Assembly: GCA_039800165.1 (NCBI GenBank)
Contig: JBDLRH010000156.1
Coordinates: forward strand, 1-24,643
Length of the DNA: 24,643 nucleotides
Origin: JBDLRH01 sp039800165
GTDB lineage: Bacteria > Pseudomonadota > Gammaproteobacteria > Burkholderiales > Burkholderiaceae_C
Direction of reading: 5' to 3'
Below the pieces are notes generated by a model that worked only from the letters and a program-made list of their open reading frames with translations, searched no databases and was not told the origin of the DNA. Numbering within the stretch: the stretch's first letter is position 1; each line of letters opens with the position of its first letter. The translations under genes were made by a program, and so were the position numbers. Shown here piece by piece: positions 1 through 7,024 of this stretch.

Positions 1-376
1 GCACGTAGGCCTCGGGCTGGTAGTAGTCGTAGTAGCTGACGAAGTACTCCACCGCGTTCTTGGGGAAGAACTCGCGGAACTCGCTGTACAGCTGCGCGGC
101 CAGCGTCTTGTTGGGCGCGAACACGATGGCCGGCCGGCCCAGCCGCGCAATCACGTTGGCCATGGTGAAGGTCTTGCCCGAGCCGGTCACGCCCAGCAGG
201 GTCTGGAACACCTCGCCGTCGCGCACCCCGTCCACCAGCTTGTCGATCGCCTCGGGCTGGTCGCCCGCCGGCGGATAGGGCTGGAACAGCTCGAAGGGCG
301 AATCGGGAAAGCGCACGAATTCGCCGCGCGGTGCTTCGGCGGTGACTTCGGCAAGGTCTGCGGGCGAATCGGGCAT
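1..376 (-). CDS. uvrB: UvrABC system protein B, N-terminal part (runs off the window)
   Basis: UvrB is the damage-verifying helicase-like subunit of nucleotide excision repair; it is loaded onto DNA by UvrA and recruits UvrC. Only the first 125 codons or so are present. The Walker A motif GVTGSGKT is at about residues 62-69, followed by the family signatures FAPNKTLAAQLYSEF and FVSYYDYYQPEAY, which form part of the damage-binding region. The ATG at 376-374 gives a start (MPDSPADLAEV) about 20 residues before the conserved FELFQPYPPAGDQP segment, which is normal for the family. No clear Shine-Dalgarno sequence precedes it. It is divergent from the aminotransferase gene, with 144 bases between the two starts; I see no LexA-type box there. 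Identity is secure from motifs; the gene is cut by the window edge. Confidence 0.97.
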   Translation of the reverse strand, partial: MPDSPADLAEVTAEAPRGEFVRFPDSPFELFQPYPPAGDQPEAIDKLVDGVRDGEVFQTLLGVTGSGKTFTMANVIARLGRPAIVFAPNKTLAAQLYSEFREFFPKNAVEYFVSYYDYYQPEAYV

Positions 377-520
377 GGGGTGGCCGGTAAAATCCGGGAA
401 AACCGGCAAGGCTACCGCAGGCGCGGCGGCCTTGCTTTGCGTCCGGCGCCCGCGCACCGACCTGGTGCCTGCCCCGACGCCCGCATGACCCACGTTTCAA
501 CCGACTTTCCGAGGATGTCC

Positions 521-1717
521 ATGTCCCTGTTTTCCGCTGTCGAAATGGCCCCGCGCGACCCGATCCTGGGTCTGAACGAGCAGTTTGCCGCCGACACCAA
601 CCCCAGCAAGGTGAACCTGGGCGTGGGCGTGTACTTCGACGATCAGGGCAAGCTGCCGCTGCTCAAGTGCGTGCAGGCGGCCGAGCAGCAGATGCTGGCC
701 AAGCCCAGCCCGCGCGGCTACCTGCCGATGGACGGCATTGCCGCTTACGACGCAGCCGTCAAGGGGCTGGTGTTCGGCGCCGACAGCGAGCCGGTGAAAA
801 GCGGCCGCGTGGTCACCGCCCAGGGCATTGGCGGCACCGGCGGCCTGAAGATCGGCGCCGACTTCCTCAAGAAGGTCAGCCCGAACGCCAAGGTGCTGAT
901 CTCCGACCCGAGCTGGGAGAACCACCGCGCGCTGTTCACCGCCGCCGGCTTCACGGTGGAGGCCTATCCCTACTACGACGCGGCCAAGCGCGGCGTGAAT
1001 GTCGAGGGCATGCTGGGCGCGCTGCGCGCCGCCGCCCCGGGCACCATCGTGCTGCTGCACGCCTGCTGCCATAACCCCACCGGCTACGACATCACCCCCG
1101 CGCAGTGGGACCAGGTGATTGCGGTGATCAAGGAACGCAACCTGACGCCCTTCCTGGACATGGCCTACCAGGGCTTCGGCCAGGGCATCGCCGAAGACGG
1201 CGCGGTCATCCAGAAGTTCGTGGCCGCGGGGCTGGAGTTCTTCGTCTCGACGTCTTTCAGCAAGAGCTTCAGCCTGTACGGCGAGCGGGTGGGTGCGCTG
1301 TCGATCCTGTGCGCCAGCAAGGCCGACGCCGAGCGCGTGCTGTCGCAGGTGAAGATCGTGATCCGCACCAACTACAGCAACCCGCAGATCCACGGCGCGG
1401 CGGTGGTGGCGGCCGTGCTCAACACCCCCGAGCTGCGCGCGCAGTGGGAGCAGGAACTGGCCGAAATGCGGGTGCGCATCAAGGCGATGCGCCAGAAGCT
1501 GGTGGATGGCCTGAAGGCCGCCGGCGTGAAGCAGGACATGTCCTTCATCACCCAGCAGGTGGGCATGTTCAGCTACTCGGGCCTGACCAAGGACCAGATG
1601 GTGCGCCTGCGCAGCGAGTTCGGCGTGTACGGCACCGACACCGGCCGCATGTGCGTGGCCGCACTCAACAGCCGCAACATCGATTACGTCTGCAACGCGA
1701 TTGCCAGGGTGATGTAA
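521..1717 (+). CDS. tyrB: PLP-dependent aspartate/aromatic amino acid aminotransferase (class I)
   Basis: This enzyme transfers an amino group between aspartate, tyrosine or phenylalanine and 2-oxoglutarate. The 398-residue protein has the usual length of the AspC/TyrB family. It begins with the typical MAPRDPILGLNEQF segment and NLGVGVYFDDQGKLPLL. The PLP lysine is K248 in STSFSKSFSLYGERVG, and the C-terminal substrate region RMCVAALNSRNI is present. An in-frame reading continues upstream to 380, but that part is arginine-rich and unlike the family. Two ATGs, at 515 and 521, are possible; GAGG at 511-514 sits six bases before 521, so 521 is preferred. The sequence cannot separate AspC from TyrB substrate preference, so the symbol is tentative. 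In the 144-base space shared with uvrB there is a TAAAAT at 388-393 that could be a -10, but no good -35. Confidence 0.92.
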   Translation: MSLFSAVEMAPRDPILGLNEQFAADTNPSKVNLGVGVYFDDQGKLPLLKCVQAAEQQMLAKPSPRGYLPMDGIAAYDAAVKGLVFGADSEPVKSGRVVTAQGIGGTGGLKIGADFLKKVSPNAKVLISDPSWENHRALFTAAGFTVEAYPYYDAAKRGVNVEGMLGALRAAAPGTIVLLHACCHNPTGYDITPAQWDQVIAVIKERNLTPFLDMAYQGFGQGIAEDGAVIQKFVAAGLEFFVSTSFSKSFSLYGERVGALSILCASKADAERVLSQVKIVIRTNYSNPQIHGAAVVAAVLNTPELRAQWEQELAEMRVRIKAMRQKLVDGLKAAGVKQDMSFITQQVGMFSYSGLTKDQMVRLRSEFGVYGTDTGRMCVAALNSRNIDYVCNAIARVM

Positions 1718-1737
1718 GCCGCCACGCAGGCATCGCC

Positions 1738-1755
1738 TGTTATATTGCACTGCAA
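1738..1755 (+). promoter_or_regulatory. Extended -10 promoter of phaZ overlapping a TTGCA-C-TGCAA palindrome
   Basis: TGTTATATT at 1738-1746 fits an extended -10 element (TG, one base, TATATT). No good -35 is visible 17 bases upstream, as is common for extended -10 promoters. The expected start of transcription is about 1753, giving a short leader with AGGA six bases before the phaZ ATG. The perfect inverted repeat TTGCA-C-TGCAA at 1745-1755 covers the -10/+1 region, where a bound protein would block transcription. TGC/GCA-rich sites are known for the PHB-sensing repressor PhaR, so that is the obvious candidate; this assignment is inference. Confidence 0.5.
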
Positions 1756-1775
1756 CATCCCGCACAGGACCCGTC

Positions 1776-3104
1776 ATGCTCTACCAGATCTACGAAGCCC
1801 AGCGTTCGCTCATGGAGCCGTTCGCGGACTTCGCGCAGGCGGCCTCCAAGCTGTACAGCAACCCGCTGTCGCCCTTCGGGCAGACACCGGCCGCACAGCG
1901 CATCTCGGCCGGCTACGACCTGCTGTACCGCCTGGGCAAGGACTACGAGAAGCCCGAGTTCGGCATCCGCACCGTCAACGTGAGCGGCAGCGACTGCGCC
2001 ATCCACGAGCGGGTGGAGATCGACAAGCCGTTCTGCCAGCTGCGCCGCTTCAAGCGCTTCTCGGATGACCCGGCCACCCTGACCCGGCTGAAGAAGCAGC
2101 CCGCGGTGCTGATCGTCGCGCCGCTGTCGGGCCACTACGCCACGCTGCTGCGCGACACGGTGCGCACCATGCTGCAGGACCACAAGGTCTACATCACCGA
2201 CTGGAAGAACGCGCGCATGGTGCCGCTCGAGGACGGCGAGTTCCACCTCGACGACTACGTCAACTATGTGCAGGAGTTCATCCGCCACCTGCAGAAGCAC
2301 TACGGCAACTGCCATGTGATCAGCGTGTGCCAGCCCACGGTGCCGGTGCTGGCCGCCGTGTCGCTGATGGCCTCGCGCGGCGAGCTCACGCCGCTGACGA
2401 TGACGATGATGGGCGGCCCGATCGATGCCCGCCGCTCGCCCACCGCGGTGAACAACCTCGCGATGAACAAGAGCTACGAGTGGTTCGAGAACAACGTGAT
2501 CTACCGCGTGCCAAGCAACTTCCCCGGTGCGGGGCGGCGCGTGTACCCGGGCTTCTTGCAGCACACCGGCTTTGTGGCGATGAACCCCGACCGCCACCTC
2601 AACAGCCACTACGACTACTTCAAGAACCTGATCAAGGGCGATGACGCCAGCGCCGAGGCGCACCGGCAGTTCTACGACGAGTACAACGCGGTGCTCGACA
2701 TGGACGCCGACTACTACCTCGAGACGATCAGCACCGTGTTCCAGGACTTCAAGCTGGTCAACGGCACCTGGGACGTGCGCGGCCAGTCCGGCCGTATCGA
2801 GCGCGTGCGCCCGCAAGACATCCGCACCACCGCCATCGTCACCGTCGAAGGCGAGCTGGACGACATTTCGGGCTCGGGCCAGACCGCTGCGGCGCACGGC
2901 CTGTGCACCGGCGTGGACAAGGCACACCAGAAGCACCTTGAGGTGAAGGGTGCGGGCCACTACGGCATCTTCAGCGGCCGCCGCTGGCGCGAGATCGTCT
3001 ACCCGATGGTGCGCGACTTCATCCTCGCCCACCCCGAGCCGCTGTCGGCGCGCCGCGCCGCGGCGAAGAAGGCGCCCGCGCGCCGCGCCCGCTCGCGCGC
3101 GTGA
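1776..3104 (+). CDS. phaZ: Intracellular polyhydroxyalkanoate depolymerase
   Basis: PhaZ mobilises stored poly-3-hydroxybutyrate granules in the cytoplasm by thiolytic or hydrolytic cleavage of the polyester. The 442-residue product matches the Ralstonia PhaZa1 type from its first residues (MLYQIYEAQR, then NPLSPFGQTPAAQR and RLGKDYEKPEFGI). The nucleophile is the cysteine of VISVCQPTVPVL at residue 185, in line with the Cys-Asp-His triad known for this family. The C-terminal GHYGIFSGRRWRE segment supplies the histidine. No signal peptide is seen, as expected for an intracellular enzyme. The last 20 residues are very basic (AKKAPARRARSRA), a tail that could contact DNA or the granule surface. 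AGGA at 1766-1769 places the ATG at 1776. The stop overlaps the next start by four bases (GTGA), so the two genes are translationally coupled. Confidence 0.94.
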   Translation: MLYQIYEAQRSLMEPFADFAQAASKLYSNPLSPFGQTPAAQRISAGYDLLYRLGKDYEKPEFGIRTVNVSGSDCAIHERVEIDKPFCQLRRFKRFSDDPATLTRLKKQPAVLIVAPLSGHYATLLRDTVRTMLQDHKVYITDWKNARMVPLEDGEFHLDDYVNYVQEFIRHLQKHYGNCHVISVCQPTVPVLAAVSLMASRGELTPLTMTMMGGPIDARRSPTAVNNLAMNKSYEWFENNVIYRVPSNFPGAGRRVYPGFLQHTGFVAMNPDRHLNSHYDYFKNLIKGDDASAEAHRQFYDEYNAVLDMDADYYLETISTVFQDFKLVNGTWDVRGQSGRIERVRPQDIRTTAIVTVEGELDDISGSGQTAAAHGLCTGVDKAHQKHLEVKGAGHYGIFSGRRWREIVYPMVRDFILAHPEPLSARRAAAKKAPARRARSRA

Positions 3105-3796
3105 GCGCACCGGCGGCCAGCGACACCGCGGCGCTGGCAGCGCGCCTGCTCGACGCGCTGCCGCAAACCCAGTGCACCCGCTGCGGCTACCCGGACTGCG
3201 CCGCCTACGCGCAGGCGGTTGCCGCCGGTGAGGCCGCCATCAACCAGTGCCCGCCGGGCGGCGCCGAGGGCGTGCAGCGTCTGGCCGCCCTCACCGGCCG
3301 GCCGGCCCTGGCGCTGAACCCGGAACACGGCACCGAAGCACCGCGCAGCGTGGCCTGGATCGACGAGGCCTGGTGCATCGGCTGCACCCTGTGCCTGGAC
3401 GCCTGCCCGGTGGATGCGATCGTGGGTGCCAACAAGCGCATGCACACCGTCATCGAGCCGCTGTGCACCGGCTGCGAACTGTGCATTCCGGTGTGTCCGG
3501 TGGACTGCATCGCGCTCGAGCCGGTCACCGGCAAGCAGACCGGCTGGGCCGCATGGTCGGCCGATCTGGCGCAGCAGGCGCGCGAGCGCTACGCCAGCCA
3601 CCAGGCACGGCGCGAACGCGAGCGGGCCGAAAACGAAGAGCGTCTGCAGGCCAAGGCGCGCGCCAAGCTGGCCGATCTTGCGGCGCAAACGCACGGCGCC
3701 GACGACGCGCAAGGCGCAGAAGCCCGGCGCAAGCGGGCCATCATCGAAGCGGCACTGGCGCGTGCGAAAGCGCGCAACGAGTCCGCCGGCCGGTGA
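3101..3796 (+). CDS. RnfB/RsxB-like iron-sulfur protein, soluble form
   Basis: This is a 231-residue electron-carrier protein. Residues 25-50 hold a CxxCxxxxC...C motif (C25, C28, C33, C50) of the 4Fe-4S domain seen in RnfB. Two ferredoxin motifs follow: C92/C95/C98/C102 (CIGCTLCLDACPVDAI) and C122/C125/C128/C132 (CTGCELCIPVCPVDCI). Twelve cysteines could therefore ligate three 4Fe-4S clusters. RnfB proteins of complete Rnf/Rsx complexes start with a hydrophobic anchor; this one does not, and no rnfA, C, D, G or E is in the window, so it probably acts as a soluble carrier. The C-terminal third is charged and rich in Ala, Arg and Glu, likely helical or coiled coil. It starts with GTG, overlapping the phaZ stop by four bases. 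The family is clear; the redox partner is unknown. Confidence 0.88.
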   Translation: MSAPAASDTAALAARLLDALPQTQCTRCGYPDCAAYAQAVAAGEAAINQCPPGGAEGVQRLAALTGRPALALNPEHGTEAPRSVAWIDEAWCIGCTLCLDACPVDAIVGANKRMHTVIEPLCTGCELCIPVCPVDCIALEPVTGKQTGWAAWSADLAQQARERYASHQARRERERAENEERLQAKARAKLADLAAQTHGADDAQGAEARRKRAIIEAALARAKARNESAGR

Positions 3797-3841
3797 ACTG
3801 ACCGGGACGCAACCGGGCGGGGAACCAGACCGCGCCGAGCT

Positions 3842-4105
3842 TCAGCGCAGTGGCAGGCGCTCGTAGTGGCGAAACAGTTCCATCGCCAGGCCGTGCAGAT
3901 GCTCGTCGGCCAGGGTGTGCGCATGCTCGAGCTGGTCGATGGCGTAGTGGCGATCGGCGACCATCATGCTCACGCTGATGGAGTGGCCGTGCCCGGCCAT
4001 TCGCAGCGCAAAGGCTTCGACCAGGCCCATCGGCCAGTAGGCGGCCGATGACAGGCTCAGGCCGGCCTGGCCGGTGGTGGCGGAATCTGCAGCAGCGTGT
4101 GCCAT
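3842..4105 (-). CDS. Small conserved-looking protein of unknown function (87 aa)
   Basis: I do not recognise a family. The reading frame is supported by an unusually strong ribosome binding site: AAGGAGG lies just before the ATG at 4105-4103, with ATGTC as spacer. An upstream in-frame extension exists but has no such site. The product has nine histidines in 87 residues, including GHGH, LEHAH and DEHLH. A mildly hydrophobic first half (SLSSAAYWPMGLVEAFALRM) is followed by a helical, charged second half ending in HYERLPLR. It has neither a clear transmembrane helix nor a signal peptide. It is convergent with the RnfB-like gene (45 bases apart) and appears to be a single-gene unit. The His-rich half could bind a metal, but nothing else supports that. 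Confidence 0.62.
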   Translation of the reverse strand: MAHAAADSATTGQAGLSLSSAAYWPMGLVEAFALRMAGHGHSISVSMMVADRHYAIDQLEHAHTLADEHLHGLAMELFRHYERLPLR

Positions 4106-4183
4106 GACATCCTCCTTGCGTTGCGACGGGGCAGCCGGGCCGGCGTGGCCGGCAAGGCCAGCGAACAGGGCAAGCCCGCGATC

Positions 4184-4225
4184 ACCGACCTCTGTGCACC
4201 GACCTCTGTGCACCGACCCCTGAAC
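4184..4225. repeat. 14-bp tandem repeat, three units
   Basis: The unit ACCGACCTCTGTGC occurs twice without change (4184-4197 and 4198-4211). A third, degenerate unit, ACCGACCCCTGAAC (4212-4225), follows directly. It lies in the leader region of the 87-aa gene, outside any supported gene. The unit length is not a multiple of three, so it is not a coding repeat. Confidence 0.8.
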
Positions 4226-4385
4226 ACCGATTGTTCGGCGCGCCTTGCGCGGCGGTCGCGCGAACAGGGCCCCAGATCGCACCCAGAAGACGCCTTTGAG
4301 GGCACCTTGGCCCGTCCGCCCACCGCTGGCCTGCCGACATGCGGCCACCTTGAGCACAAGATCGGCGCGCCACAGCGGCGCCGTA

Positions 4386-4401
4386 TGCGGGACAACCCGC
4401 A
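4386..4401 (-). terminator. Hairpin directly after the PLP-enzyme gene
   Basis: TGCGGG (4386-4391) and CCCGCA (4396-4401) are perfect inverted repeats with a 4-base loop. The hairpin begins two bases after the stop codon of the desulfhydrase-like gene. On the minus strand no T-run follows, so it may be a weak terminator or a 3'-end stabiliser for the three-gene operon. Confidence 0.4.
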
Positions 4402-4402
4402 G

Positions 4403-5443
4403 TCAGGGTGCGATGTCGCCGCCCTCGCCCAGCACCACATCCTCGAACGCATGCAGCGAGGGCAATCCACCGGTGTGGATGAACAGCACCCGCTCGCCGG
4501 GCGCAAATTCGCCGGCGCGCGCCAGGCCGATCAGGCCGGCCATGATCTTGCCGGTGTACACCGGATCCAGCGGGATGCCTTCGGTGCGCGCGAGCATCTG
4601 CACCGCCTCGACCATGCGACGGTTCGGCACCGAGTACTTGGGCTGCCAGTAGCCGCCGACGCTGCGCACCGCCTCGGGCGGGATGGTGAGCTTCAGGCCC
4701 AGCAGGTCGGCCACCGCCTGCGCTTCCTTCAGCACCAGCGGCTCTTGCTGCTGCGGATCGCGGCTCACGCCGATGCCGATGATCGGGATGTCGATGCGGT
4801 TGCCGACGAAGCCGGCCACCAGCCCGCCGTGGGTGCCCGAGCTGCCCGAGCCCACCACCACCCGGTCAAAGCGCAGGCCCTGCTCGAAGCACTGCTGCTG
4901 CAGCTCTTGCGCGCAGGCCACATAGCCCAGGCCGCCCAGCGCATTGGAGCCGCCGCCGGGAATCACATAGGCCTTGCGCCCCTGCGAGGCCAGTTCACCC
5001 GCCACCTGCTGCATCGCGGCGCCCATGTCCGAGCCGGCAGGCACCACGGTGATCGCCTCCACGCCCATCAGGCGGAACATGAAGTGGTTGCCGCTGCCCC
5101 GGGGGTCGTAGCTGTGCGGCACACGCTCCTCGATCACGAAGCGGCAATGCAGGCCCTCGCGCGCGGCCGCAGCCAGCGTGATGCGGCAGTGGTTGGACTG
5201 CGGCGCGCCGCAGGTGACCAGCGTGTCGGCGCCCTGCGCCAGCGCATCGGCCACCAGGAACTCGAGCTTGCGCGTCTTGTTGCCGCCCGGGAACAGGCCC
5301 AGCATGTCGTCACGCTTGATCCACACCTCGGGCCCCTGGCCGCCCGGGCAGGTGGCAGCCAGCGCGGCAGAGAAGCGCGGCATCGGCTCGATCGGCGTGG
5401 CGAATCCGGTGTAGCGGCGTCGGGGAAAGCGTGAGAGGTCCAT
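4403..5443 (-). CDS. PLP-dependent D-cysteine desulfhydrase / L-cysteate sulfo-lyase-like enzyme
   Basis: The 346-residue protein belongs to the ACC deaminase/D-cysteine desulfhydrase fold-II PLP family. It shows the ordered signatures EVWIKRDDMLGL, GGNKTRKLEFL (PLP lysine K56), CGAPQSNHCR, IPGGGSNALGGLGYV, GSGSSGTHGGL and DPVYTGKIMAGL, ending with LFIHTGG. Family members release pyruvate and ammonia plus sulfide (DcyD) or sulfite (CuyA, from L-cysteate); the N-terminal MDLSRFPRR recalls both. Sequence alone does not settle the substrate, so no symbol is given. It is the last gene of an operon with an M81 protein and a Bug-type binding protein, 30 bases after the M81 stop. That context suggests breakdown of an imported amino or sulfonate compound rather than plain cysteine detoxification. 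No strong Shine-Dalgarno sequence precedes the ATG. Confidence 0.85.
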   Translation of the reverse strand: MDLSRFPRRRYTGFATPIEPMPRFSAALAATCPGGQGPEVWIKRDDMLGLFPGGNKTRKLEFLVADALAQGADTLVTCGAPQSNHCRITLAAAAREGLHCRFVIEERVPHSYDPRGSGNHFMFRLMGVEAITVVPAGSDMGAAMQQVAGELASQGRKAYVIPGGGSNALGGLGYVACAQELQQQCFEQGLRFDRVVVGSGSSGTHGGLVAGFVGNRIDIPIIGIGVSRDPQQQEPLVLKEAQAVADLLGLKLTIPPEAVRSVGGYWQPKYSVPNRRMVEAVQMLARTEGIPLDPVYTGKIMAGLIGLARAGEFAPGERVLFIHTGGLPSLHAFEDVVLGEGGDIAP

Positions 5444-5473
5444 GGGTACGGTTCGGTTGAAGGGTTGAGCGGA

Positions 5474-7024
5474 TCAGGCAGCGTCGGCCCACACAGCATC
5501 TTCGTCGATCGGGAACACCGGGCGCGGCAGCCGCGTCCACGGCAGGCTGCGCAGGTTGGGCGTGGTCAGGCCCGGGCAGTCCACCTCGATGATGCGCTCG
5601 GGTCGGGCAAAGCCCTCGAAGGCCGCGCGAAAGTGGCCGCGGCTCTTGACCACCAGCGTGCGCACCTGCGCCAGGTCCACCCCCAGCACGTCCAGCTGCG
5701 CCGGATCCAGCAGTTGCTGGCGTTGCGAAATGACGGCCACGCACACGCCCCCCAGGTCCAGCAAGGCCGATGGGCCCATGGTGCGTTGCGAGCCCGCCAC
5801 CAGGCCCTTGCGGCCGACGAACACGCCATCGCTGAGGGCACGCACCGTGGCGGGCCAGCGCAGGCGCGCCACGCCCGGCATGGGGGCGGCCGCATCGGCA
5901 TCGCGGTTGAACACCGCCTCGAGGCGGGCACCGACGCCCAGGGTGTGCGCCTGCTGCGCCAGCGCCGCATCGGTGAAGACGCCCAGCAACGCGTCCTGCA
6001 CGCCGGCCTGCAGCAAGGCGTGCAGCAGGTCCACGGTGCTGCCGCTGCCGCCCGCACCGGGGTTGTCGGCCACATCGGCCAGGATCAGCGGCGCCGCGCC
6101 GGCGCGCCCGGCTTCCAGCGCCAGTGCCACCGCATCGCCCAAGGGTGTCAGGCGCGACACGAAGCGATGGCGCTGGCTCCATGCGCGCTGCGCGAGGCGC
6201 CGGGCCACCGATTCGGCCTGCGCGCGCTGGCCGTGGCGCGCCGTCACCACCACACTGAAGCCGCACTTCACGCTGTCGGCCAGGGCAAAGCCGCCACACA
6301 GCGAGACGTTGAGGATGTCGCCACGCACCTCGGCCTGACCTTCCTCGATCAGTTGCGCGTACACGGTGCCCGGGGCAATCAGCTGCGACGTGGCCGGTGG
6401 CACCAGCGGCAGTTGCACCCGCGCGCAGGTGCCGGGGCCTTCCTGCAGGAAGCGGCGGATCAGCAGCGCCGCCTCTTCGCCGCGCTCACGCAAGTCCACA
6501 TGGGGATTGGTGCGGTACGCCACAAACCCCGACAGCGCGTCGGTCATCGCCTGCGACACGTTGGTGTGAAGGTCGAGCACCGCCACCACCGGCACCTGCG
6601 GGCCCACCATCGCGCGGATGCGCGAAAACAACCGGCCGTCGGGGTCCTCCATCTCGGTGGTAGATGCCGCGCCGTGCGAGCTGATGAAGACCGCATCGAT
6701 CGGCAGGGCCGCGCGCAAACGCGACTCGATATCGCCGAGCAGCGATTCAAAGAACGCATGGTCGGCCGGCCCGCCCGGTTGCGCGCCCGCCATGCGGATC
6801 GGCACCGGCTGCCAGGCCCCCGTGCGGTCCATCGCCGCCACGAAGCCGCTGGTGTCGGGCAGCACCCTCGGGGCGCTGGCACGCAACTCGGCCGCCAGCG
6901 CATCACCAGCGAAGTCGACCGCCTGCGCGAACATCTCGCGCGTGGTGACCGGCGACCAGCGGTTGCATTCCAGAAAGAAGCCCGCGATCGCAACGCGTGG
7001 CGATGCAGTTTCCGCGGCGCTCAC
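5474..7024 (-). CDS. M81 family metallopeptidase-like protein (MlrC type)
   Basis: The founder of this family, MlrC, hydrolyses linearised microcystin; most members act on unknown small amides or peptides. The 516-residue protein has the N-terminal VAIAGFFLECNRWSP, then ISSHGAASTTEMEDPDG. The zinc site is D151-x-H153 in VLDLHTNVS plus H175 in RTNPHVDLRE. The 22-residue distance from H153 to H175 equals that of MlrC (H169 to H191). A C-terminal domain with ILADVADNPGAGGSGSTVDLL and SRGHFRAAF completes the family layout. The GFFHETN motif common in the family reads GFFLECN here. The start is GTG, overlapping the stop of the upstream binding-protein gene by four bases (GTGA). Family assignment is firm; the substrate is unknown. 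Confidence 0.88.
   Translation of the reverse strand: MSAAETASPRVAIAGFFLECNRWSPVTTREMFAQAVDFAGDALAAELRASAPRVLPDTSGFVAAMDRTGAWQPVPIRMAGAQPGGPADHAFFESLLGDIESRLRAALPIDAVFISSHGAASTTEMEDPDGRLFSRIRAMVGPQVPVVAVLDLHTNVSQAMTDALSGFVAYRTNPHVDLRERGEEAALLIRRFLQEGPGTCARVQLPLVPPATSQLIAPGTVYAQLIEEGQAEVRGDILNVSLCGGFALADSVKCGFSVVVTARHGQRAQAESVARRLAQRAWSQRHRFVSRLTPLGDAVALALEAGRAGAAPLILADVADNPGAGGSGSTVDLLHALLQAGVQDALLGVFTDAALAQQAHTLGVGARLEAVFNRDADAAAPMPGVARLRWPATVRALSDGVFVGRKGLVAGSQRTMGPSALLDLGGVCVAVISQRQQLLDPAQLDVLGVDLAQVRTLVVKSRGHFRAAFEGFARPERIIEVDCPGLTTPNLRSLPWTRLPRPVFPIDEDAVWADAA

Larger units (their letters stand above)
4106..4402. other. 297-base intergenic region with short repeats and no recognised gene
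   Basis: Both flanking genes read leftwards, so this is the upstream region of the 87-aa gene and the downstream region of the PLP-enzyme operon. It holds a 14-base tandem repeat (4184-4225), an 11-base direct repeat GCGAACAGGGC at 4161-4171 and 4260-4270, a weak hairpin between TGTTCG (4232-4237) and CGAACA (4261-4266), and a terminator-like hairpin at the right edge. Readings through it are low-complexity and arginine-rich, so I call no gene. Confidence 0.5.

Noticed and set aside
380..520. Upstream extension of the aminotransferase
   Set aside because: Forty-seven extra residues rich in Arg and Pro, with no family similarity; a good ribosome site precedes the ATG at 521.
497..1777. Long minus-strand open frame (426 codons) opposite the aminotransferase gene
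   Set aside because: Ala/His/Gly/Arg-rich product without motifs; it mirrors codon bias of the real gene on the other strand, which has complete family motifs.
3797..3841. Terminator between the RnfB-like and 87-aa genes
   Set aside because: Only 45 bases and no convincing inverted repeat or T-run.
4097..5434. 445-codon plus-strand open frame crossing the intergenic region and the PLP-enzyme gene
   Set aside because: No start context, His/Arg/Gln-rich low-complexity sequence, opposite a well-supported enzyme.
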